Assembly (NCBI RefSeq): GCF_002105555.1
Contig: NZ_CP020612.1
Coordinates: 2,472,001-2,536,000, forward strand
Reading direction: 5' to 3'
Length of the DNA stretch: 64,000 bases
DNA from: Paracoccus contaminans
Lineage (GTDB): Bacteria; Pseudomonadota; Alphaproteobacteria; Rhodobacterales; Rhodobacteraceae
Shown here in pieces: positions 58,520-64,000 of this stretch. A program made the position numbers and the translations under genes. The notes beneath the pieces were generated by a model, which saw nothing but the letters and a program-made list of their open reading frames with translations, did no database searches and was not told the DNA's origin. Position 1 is the stretch's first letter; every line of letters starts with the position of its first letter.

Positions 58520-58828
58520 ATGCAAGACACGACGCTGCAACGCATTGCAGCCAGCACGGCCTATCGGCAGTTGCGCAGCCGCAGGCTGCGGTTCGGCTGG
58601 ACGCTGACGATCGCCCTGCTGGTGGTCTATTACGGTTTCATCGGGATCATCGCCTTTGACAAAAGCCTGTTCGCCGCGCGCATGGGCAGCGGCGTGCTGA
58701 CCTGGGGCATCCCGGTCGGCTTTGCCGTGATCCTGTTCACCATCGTCATCACGGCGATCTATGTCATGCGCGCCAACGGCGAATATGACGAACTGACCGA
58801 CCGCATCCGCCGCGAGGCCCTGAAATGA
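58520..58828 (+). CDS. DUF485 small membrane protein (YjcH-like)
   Basis: The 102-residue protein has two membrane helices ([18 protein letters not shown] and [20 protein letters not shown]) between a basic N-terminus and a charged tail. YjcH-type proteins are always next to the acetate permease and may modulate it. GGGAGG precedes the ATG. The stop overlaps the permease start (ATGA). Confidence 0.95.
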   Translation: MQDTTLQRIAASTAYRQLRSRRLRFGWTLTIALLVVYYGFIGIIAFDKSLFAARMGSGVLTWGIPVGFAVILFTIVITAIYVMRANGEYDELTDRIRREALK

Positions 58829-60567
58829 GCCGCGCCCCGATCCTTGGCCGCCTTCTGGGCCTGCCCATCCTGCTGATGCTGCCCTCGCTGGCCAGCGCCG
58901 CCGGCGCCATCGAAGGCGAGGTGCGCCGGCAGCCCACCAATTGGACCGCGATCCTCATGTTCGCGGTCTTTGTCGTCTTGACGCTGTTCATCACGCGCTG
59001 GGCCGCGGGGCGCACCCGCTCGGCCGCGGATTTCTATACCGCGGGGGGCGGCATATCGGGGTTCCAGAACGGGCTTGCCATTGCCGGCGACTATATGTCC
59101 GCCGCATCCTTCCTGGGCATTTCGGCCGCGGTGATGGCCAACGGCTTTGACGGGCTGCTGTATTCCATCGGCTTTCTGGTCGGCTGGCCGCTGCTGACCT
59201 TTCTGATGGCCGAACGGCTGCGCAACCTGGGCAAGTTCACCTTTGCCGATGTGGCCGCCTTCCGCTTTGCCCAGACACCCGTGCGGCTGTTTGCGGCCGC
59301 CTCGACCCTGGTCGTGGTCGCCTTCTACCTGATCGCCCAGATGGTTGGCGCGGGACAGCTGATCAAGCTGCTGTTCGGGCTGGATTACTGGATGGCCGTG
59401 GTCATCGTTGGCGCGCTGATGATGGTCTATGTGCTGTTCGGCGGCATGACGGCGACCACCTGGGTGCAGATCATCAAGGCCTGCATGCTGCTGGGCGGGG
59501 CGTCCTTCATGGCCTTCATGGTCATGCAGCGTTTCGGCTTCAGCTTCGAGCGGCTGTTCGCCGAATCGGTGCGCATCAAGGGTGACCTGGCCGCGGCCAA
59601 TCCCGGCGAGGGCAAACCGCCGCTGACCCCCGAACAGGCCGCCGCTGCGGGGCAGGCGATCATGGCGCCCGGCAGCTTCGTCAAGGACCCGGTCTCGGCC
59701 ATTTCCTTCGGCATGGCGCTGATGTTCGGCACCGCCGGCCTGCCGCATATCCTGATGCGCTTCTTCACCGTTCCCAGCGCGCGCGAGGCGCGCAAGTCGG
59801 TGATGTGGGCAACGATGTGGATCGGCTATTTCTACCTGCTGACCTTCATCATCGGCTTCGGCGCCATCGCCTTCGTGCTGACCAACCCCGGTTTCCTGGA
59901 CAACACGGGTGCCTTGCAGGGCGGCAACAACATGGCCGCCGTCCACCTTGCCCATGCGGTCGGGGGGAATGTGTTCCTGGGCTTCATCTCGGCGGTGGCC
60001 TTTGCCACCATCCTTGCCGTGGTGGCGGGGCTGGCCCTCTCAGGCGCCTCGGCGGTGTCGCATGACATCTATTCCAGCATCATGCGCCAGGGCAATGCCG
60101 ACAGCGTATCCGAGCTGCGCGTGTCGCGGATCACGACGATCGTGCTGGGGATCATCGCCGTCATCCTCGGCATCGCCTTTGAAAAGCAGAACATCGCCTT
60201 CATGGTGTCGCTGGCCTTCGCGGTCGCCGCATCGGCCAACTTTCCGGTGCTGTTCCTGTCGCTGCTATGGCCGGGCATGACCACGCGCGGCGCCGTCATC
60301 GGCGGTTTTGTCGGGCTGATCTCGTCGGTGGTGCTGATGGTCCTGTCCCCGCCCGTGTGGGAGGCGACGCTGGGCTATGCCAAGGGCAGCGCGCCGTTCC
60401 CCTATACCTCGCCGGCGCTGTTCTCGATGGTGCTGGCCTTCCTGTCGATCTGGCTGTTCTCGGTCACCGACCGCAGCCGCCGCGCCGCGATCGACAAGGC
60501 CGGCTATCTTGCGCAGGAGGTGCGGTCTGAAACGGGGATCGGCGCATCCGAGGCATCGGCACACTGA
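58825..60567 (+). CDS. actP: Cation/acetate symporter
   Basis: The 580-residue sodium:solute symporter has a signal-like first helix, then about thirteen helices including the family motifs [34 protein letters not shown] and [16 protein letters not shown]. It imports acetate, glycolate and similar acids. It is translationally coupled to the DUF485 gene and ends the operon before a strong hairpin. Confidence 0.96.
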   Translation: MSRAPILGRLLGLPILLMLPSLASAAGAIEGEVRRQPTNWTAILMFAVFVVLTLFITRWAAGRTRSAADFYTAGGGISGFQNGLAIAGDYMSAASFLGISAAVMANGFDGLLYSIGFLVGWPLLTFLMAERLRNLGKFTFADVAAFRFAQTPVRLFAAASTLVVVAFYLIAQMVGAGQLIKLLFGLDYWMAVVIVGALMMVYVLFGGMTATTWVQIIKACMLLGGASFMAFMVMQRFGFSFERLFAESVRIKGDLAAANPGEGKPPLTPEQAAAAGQAIMAPGSFVKDPVSAISFGMALMFGTAGLPHILMRFFTVPSAREARKSVMWATMWIGYFYLLTFIIGFGAIAFVLTNPGFLDNTGALQGGNNMAAVHLAHAVGGNVFLGFISAVAFATILAVVAGLALSGASAVSHDIYSSIMRQGNADSVSELRVSRITTIVLGIIAVILGIAFEKQNIAFMVSLAFAVAASANFPVLFLSLLWPGMTTRGAVIGGFVGLISSVVLMVLSPPVWEATLGYAKGSAPFPYTSPALFSMVLAFLSIWLFSVTDRSRRAAIDKAGYLAQEVRSETGIGASEASAH

Positions 60568-60597
60568 AACCGCGCGCCCCTGACGGGCCAATGACAG

Positions 60598-60621
60598 CGG
60601 CCGGACCCTTGGGTCCGGCCG
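60598..60621. terminator. Terminator of the acetate operon
   Basis: CGGCCGGACC (60598-60607) pairs with GGTCCGGCCG (60612-60621) around CTTG, followed by TTTCAC. It lies between the convergent actP and the leftward periplasmic protein gene, so it may serve both. Confidence 0.8.
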
Positions 60622-60635
60622 TTTCACATGGGCGA

Positions 60636-61097
60636 TCACAGCTCGGTCTGCGGTCCCGCCGGCGGCACCAAGGCCGGATCGGCCGGGCCCGGGCCGTCGG
60701 GGATGAACCGCGGCAGCTGTTCCAGCGGCGGAGGCGGCGGCGCCGCGGCCTTGCGGCGGATCAGGATATCGCCATTGGGCAGCCGCTCGGGCGGCAGATC
60801 ATAGTTCCCGATATCGTCCATCAGGGTGCCGAGCTCCTCAAGAACCGGCGAATATTCCGCCATCAGGCCGCCCATGTCGCGGGCCAGCCCTTCCAGATGC
60901 GGCTGGGCGCGGCCGAGCAGATTGTCCAGCAGGGCATCAAATCCGCTGCGCCCTTCGGTCCCAGGCCCGCCGGGGGTGGGCAGGGCCGGCGGGGGGGCAT
61001 CGGCGCGCGGCATCTCGAACGGCGCGGCGGTCTGGGCAATTCCCGTGCCCGCGATGCAGGCCGACAACGCTGCTGCGACGGACAGGCGATGGATCAT
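60636..61097 (-). CDS. Proline-rich exported protein, unknown function
   Basis: The 153-residue precursor has signal peptide MIHRLSVAAALSACIAGTGIA, a helical centre (FDALLDNLLGRAQPHLEGLA and onward) and a Pro-rich tail (AAAPPPPPLEQLP). I recall relatives in Rhodobacterales being labelled AAA+ ATPase; no Walker motif is present, so that name is wrong. The conserved core runs GNYDLPPERLPNGDILIRRK. It is probably periplasmic and its role is open. Confidence 0.8.
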   Translation of the reverse strand: MIHRLSVAAALSACIAGTGIAQTAAPFEMPRADAPPPALPTPGGPGTEGRSGFDALLDNLLGRAQPHLEGLARDMGGLMAEYSPVLEELGTLMDDIGNYDLPPERLPNGDILIRRKAAAPPPPPLEQLPRFIPDGPGPADPALVPPAGPQTEL

Positions 61098-61162
61098 GGG
61101 CAGGATTCCTTTCCAGCATGCCGGATGAACCGGGCTGCGGCCCGGCGGTTCCCGCGCCCTCG

Positions 61163-61891
61163 TCAGCCGTAGCTCGCCCGGTAGCTTGCCCAGGCCGCGT
61201 TGATCGCGCGGGTGCGCGATTCGGCCAGCCGCACCGCCTGTTCGGGCAGGCCATGCGCAATGGCGCGGTCAGGGTGGTTTTCGCGGATCAGCGCGCGATA
61301 GCGGGCGCGCGCCTGCTTGATCGGGGTGCCCGGCGCGATGCCCAGCACGTCGCAGGGCGGGCACCCCCCGGCCGTCAGCCGCCGGGCGCGGATGGTCGCC
61401 ACCGTCCCCGCATCGACGCCGAAGATGCGCGCGACCTCGTCAAGGAACAGCCCCTCGTTCTGGTGCAGATCGCCGGGATCGGCGGTGGCGATGACGTAAA
61501 GCCCGTCCAGCACATCCACCAGCACGGGATCGCCGGCTGGGAACATCGCCGCGATCCGCCCCGCCCACAGCTCGAACCCGGCCACGTCGCGGCGGGCTAG
61601 GTCAAAGACATGGGCGGCAGCCCGTTCCTCGGTGCGGGGAATCTTGAAGATGCGGCGGAAGGCCGCGACCTCCTCGCGGGCGACGCGGCCATCGGCCTTG
61701 GCCAGCTTGGCGCCCAGCGCGATCACCGCGATGGTGAAGGCGACCGAGCGTTCGGGCGGCACCGCCGCCCGCGGCCGCCCGATCAGCGCCGCCATCCGGT
61801 CGCCGATGCGCTGCCAGAAACCGCGCGGCGCGGGCAGGTGCGGCGTGCCGTCCGGGTTTGTCGGGCGATGGGAATGGGCCATGTCGTCCAT
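61163..61891 (-). CDS. TerB-DnaJ fusion protein (DjlA-like co-chaperone)
   Basis: From ATG 61891 the protein has 242 residues. The TerB domain is at about 40-165 (FTIAVIALGAKLAKADGRVA, then REEVAAF), and the C-terminal J domain has DVLGIAPGTPIKQARARYRA and the HPD motif in ENHPDRA. It stimulates a DnaK-type chaperone. The N-terminus lacks the membrane anchor of E. coli DjlA. ATG 61882 is a less likely start. Confidence 0.92.
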   Translation of the reverse strand: MDDMAHSHRPTNPDGTPHLPAPRGFWQRIGDRMAALIGRPRAAVPPERSVAFTIAVIALGAKLAKADGRVAREEVAAFRRIFKIPRTEERAAAHVFDLARRDVAGFELWAGRIAAMFPAGDPVLVDVLDGLYVIATADPGDLHQNEGLFLDEVARIFGVDAGTVATIRARRLTAGGCPPCDVLGIAPGTPIKQARARYRALIRENHPDRAIAHGLPEQAVRLAESRTRAINAAWASYRASYG

Positions 61892-62016
61892 GCCGCCAGC
61901 CTTACCCGCATGGCCTGCGGGGTAAAGCCGAAACCCGGCCGGGGCGCCTTGCACGCGGCGTGCCATGCCCGGCAGGATATGGTGGCGCCGCCCCTGCGGT
62001 GGGCGCCGCGCCTGCC

Positions 62017-63117
62017 TTATGCCAGGCCCGCACGCAGCGCCGCGACGATGCGGCCCGCCGCCTGCCCGTCGCCATAGGGCGATTCCCGCCGCGCCATGGC
62101 CGCATAGGCGGCCGGGTCGTCCAGCAGCTGCTGCGCCGCGGCGCGGATCGTCTCGGCTTGCGTGCCCACCAGGCGGGTCACCCCGGCGCTGACCGCCTCG
62201 GGGCGTTCGGTCGTCTCGCGCAGGACCAGAACCGGCTTGCCGAGGGCGGGCGCTTCTTCCTGCACACCGCCCGAATCGGACAGGATCAGCGTTGCCCCCA
62301 TCATGGCGCCGACAAAGGCGGTGTAGTCCAGCGGCTCGCACAGGATCACGCGGTCATGGCCCGACAGGCGCGCATTCACCGACCCGCGCACGGCCGGGTT
62401 GTGATGGACCGGCAGAACCATCTGCAGATCGGGGTTGTCGTTCATCAGCCGTTCCAGCGCGTCCAGGATGCGTCCAAGCGGCGCGCCGAAGTTTTCGCGC
62501 CGGTGCAGCGTCACCAGCAGCGTCCTGCGCGCCGGGTCCAGCGCCAGCCCGCTGTCGGGATCGGTCGCCGCGACCATGTGCAGCGCGTCGATCACCGTAT
62601 TGCCGGTGACGTGGATGCTGTCGGGGGCATAGCCTTCGGCCAGCAGCCGGTCCGCGGCAAGCCGCGTCGGGGCGAAATGCCAGCGCGTGAGGTGGCTGGC
62701 GACGACGCGGTTCATCTCCTCGGGGAAGGGGTTGGACAGATCGCCCGTCCGCAGCCCCGCCTCGACATGGCCGAAGGGGATGCGGGCATAGAAGGCCGCC
62801 AGGGCCGTGGCCAGAACCGTGGTCGTGTCGCCCTGCGCAAGGATCGCATCGGGCTGTTCGGCCGCCAGAACCTCTTCAAGGCGCAGCAGCAGGCGGCCGG
62901 TCAGCCCGGTCAGGGACTGGCCCGGCTGCATGATGTCCAGGTCGATGTCGGGGGTGATGCCGAAGACGGCCAGCACCTGATCGAGCATCTGCCGATGCTG
63001 GGCCGTTGCCAGAACCCGGCATTCTAGGTCGGGCTGGGCCTGCAGGGCGCGGATGACGGGGGCCATCTTGATCGCCTCGGGCCGGGTGCCGACGGTGACG
63101 AGGATGCGCTTTGTCAT
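62017..63117 (-). CDS. wecB: UDP-N-acetylglucosamine 2-epimerase (non-hydrolysing)
   Basis: The 366-residue protein has the two-Rossmann GT-B fold with VTVGTRPEAIKMAPVI at the start, QGDTTTVLATALAA, HVEAGLRTGD, PFPEEMNR, VTLHRREN and SDSGGVQEEAPALGKPVLVL. It interconverts UDP-GlcNAc and UDP-ManNAc for surface polysaccharides. Its start overlaps the stop of the upstream sulfotransferase-like gene (ATGA). Confidence 0.97.
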   Translation of the reverse strand: MTKRILVTVGTRPEAIKMAPVIRALQAQPDLECRVLATAQHRQMLDQVLAVFGITPDIDLDIMQPGQSLTGLTGRLLLRLEEVLAAEQPDAILAQGDTTTVLATALAAFYARIPFGHVEAGLRTGDLSNPFPEEMNRVVASHLTRWHFAPTRLAADRLLAEGYAPDSIHVTGNTVIDALHMVAATDPDSGLALDPARRTLLVTLHRRENFGAPLGRILDALERLMNDNPDLQMVLPVHHNPAVRGSVNARLSGHDRVILCEPLDYTAFVGAMMGATLILSDSGGVQEEAPALGKPVLVLRETTERPEAVSAGVTRLVGTQAETIRAAAQQLLDDPAAYAAMARRESPYGDGQAAGRIVAALRAGLA

Positions 63118-63992
63118 GGCCGGTGGTCGCTTTCGATCAGGGCGCAGGCGCGTTCATACAGCGCCAGATCCTGCGCATTGGCAGCCTCGAACCGGCGGCG
63201 CAGCCCGGCCGGCAGCGAGGAAAGCAGCGCCTCGACACGCTGGGGGGTGGGCGCGCGGGGGGCCTCGGTGACGTTCTTGCGGGTATCGGGCGGGATCGAC
63301 AGCGTGATCGCGTGATCCTGGTCGAGGATGCGGGCAAAGCGGGCGACATCGGCATCAAAATGCTCGGTCCGGCCCAGCAGCTCGACCCCCGACAGCGTCC
63401 GCAGCGCCGTGCCCAGGTCATATTCCATTCCCGTTGCGGTGCGGCGCTGGGCCGGGCGCATCCGGTAGGGGCTGGAAAAGAACCGCACCTGGGCGTTGGA
63501 GACGTTGCCGATCTCGGCCGGGCTGCCCAGGCAGTGATCCAGCCAATCGGCAAAATCAAGGTGCCGCGCCGCCACCCCGGTCGAGGTCACGTCGATCTGG
63601 GCGGCAAGCTCCTCGGGCAGGTTCAGGGCGCGCAGGGCGGCGGGCTGCGCCTCGGGGGGCAGCGCGGCGACAGGGGTGCCGTCGCCCGTTTCCGGGCCGC
63701 GCTTGAAGCGGTAGACCGAGGCGATCCGCAGGAAGGGGTTGCGCAGGAAGATGGCCGACAGCGTGCGGTAATCGACCGAGGATGGCGGCGGCAGGACGAT
63801 CTGGTGCGAGGAGAACGCGACCGCGCCGGGGCGGCGCATGATCGTGCGGTCAAGCTGTTCCTGGTCGATCACGAAGAAGGGATAGGGGCCGTCGAAGACC
63901 TCGTGCCGGTCGCCGAAGCTGTGGCTCAGCACATGGTCGAAGGACGTGCCGGCATTCTTGTAGATGTGGTAATGCAGGATGACGGTGCGCAT
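63114..63992 (-). CDS. Sulfotransferase-like protein at the window edge
   Basis: From ATG 63992 the protein has 292 residues; the bases before it fall outside the window, so a slightly earlier start is possible (GTG 63995). The N-terminus reads HYHIYKNAGTSFDHVL, the 5'-phosphosulfate loop of sulfotransferases, and LRNPFLRIASVYRF is the 3'-phosphate site. It probably transfers sulfate from PAPS to a surface carbohydrate. It is coupled to wecB by ATGA. Confidence 0.75.
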   Translation of the reverse strand: MRTVILHYHIYKNAGTSFDHVLSHSFGDRHEVFDGPYPFFVIDQEQLDRTIMRRPGAVAFSSHQIVLPPPSSVDYRTLSAIFLRNPFLRIASVYRFKRGPETGDGTPVAALPPEAQPAALRALNLPEELAAQIDVTSTGVAARHLDFADWLDHCLGSPAEIGNVSNAQVRFFSSPYRMRPAQRRTATGMEYDLGTALRTLSGVELLGRTEHFDADVARFARILDQDHAITLSIPPDTRKNVTEAPRAPTPQRVEALLSSLPAGLRRRFEAANAQDLALYERACALIESDHRP

Positions 63993-64000
63993 CACAGCGT

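Noticed and set aside
60636-61097. AAA+ ATPase name for the proline-rich exported protein
   Set aside because: There is no Walker A or B motif, and the protein has a signal peptide and a Pro-rich tail.

Overview
The window is GC-rich, almost fully coding DNA from an alphaproteobacterium, most likely a Paracoccus-like member of the Rhodobacterales. The evidence is the class I lysyl-tRNA synthetase, the FdxE-type [2Fe-2S] ferredoxin, the lpxD-ACP-KAS operon, the MoxR/DUF58/DUF4159 operon and many ATGA-coupled genes. I see no rRNA, tRNA, CRISPR array, insertion sequence or prophage block. Most genes are chromosomal core or metabolic.

Layout. 1-5.5 kb: a partial TPM-domain protein, a secreted protein of unknown function, then an overlapping trio of P-loop ATPase, homoserine O-acetyltransferase (metAA) and polyphosphate kinase 2, and a FadL-type porin. 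5.8-7.2 kb: guaB. 7.2-7.65 kb: a non-coding gap. 7.6-18.9 kb: a catabolic island for hydroxyproline isomers. It has a D-amino-acid dehydrogenase-like flavoprotein, 4-hydroxyproline 2-epimerase, a DapA-family deaminase, fused aconitase X (cis-3-hydroxy-L-proline dehydratase type), an XRE-cupin regulator, an Ldh2-type pyrroline-2-carboxylate reductase, a polar amino acid ABC transporter, a 4-OT-type tautomerase, and a second proline-racemase-superfamily protein with Ser/Thr in place of both catalytic Cys. The genes fire from two divergent promoter regions that share a nearly identical 20-bp element. 19-23.3 kb: an orphan NMT1-type binding protein, an SDR with a degenerate active site, a carbamoylase-type amidase and an omega-amino acid:pyruvate transaminase whose last codons are frameshifted in a C-run.

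23.4-31.4 kb: an array of 12-bp dyads, kup, a cupin, a TRAP transporter (dctPQM), manC and a DUF882 murein hydrolase. 31.6-40 kb: an L,D-transpeptidase, the lpxD-ACP-KAS envelope-lipid operon, ferredoxin, purU, a TetR regulator and typA. 40-42.8 kb: a membrane protein translationally coupled to a 24-residue membrane peptide, hydroxypyruvate isomerase and a DUF1285 protein. 42.9-51.2 kb: a six-gene overlapping operon, MoxR to PBP4-type carboxypeptidase. 51.2-55.8 kb: a TerB protein, lysK and a large beta-helix protein. 55.8-60.6 kb: a PPOX-like protein and the acetate-use operon acs-DUF485-actP. 60.6-64 kb: a proline-rich periplasmic protein, a TerB-DnaJ protein, wecB and a sulfotransferase-like protein at the edge.

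How the genes work together. In the hydroxyproline island, trans-4-hydroxy-L-proline is epimerised, oxidised and deaminated toward alpha-ketoglutarate semialdehyde. The 3-hydroxyproline isomers are dehydrated to pyrroline-2-carboxylate and reduced to L-proline. The semialdehyde dehydrogenase needed to finish the first route is not in this window. The strongest leads are the shared operator, the Cys-less racemase homologue coupled to a tautomerase, the dyad array before kup, the frameshifted transaminase and the 24-residue membrane peptide.
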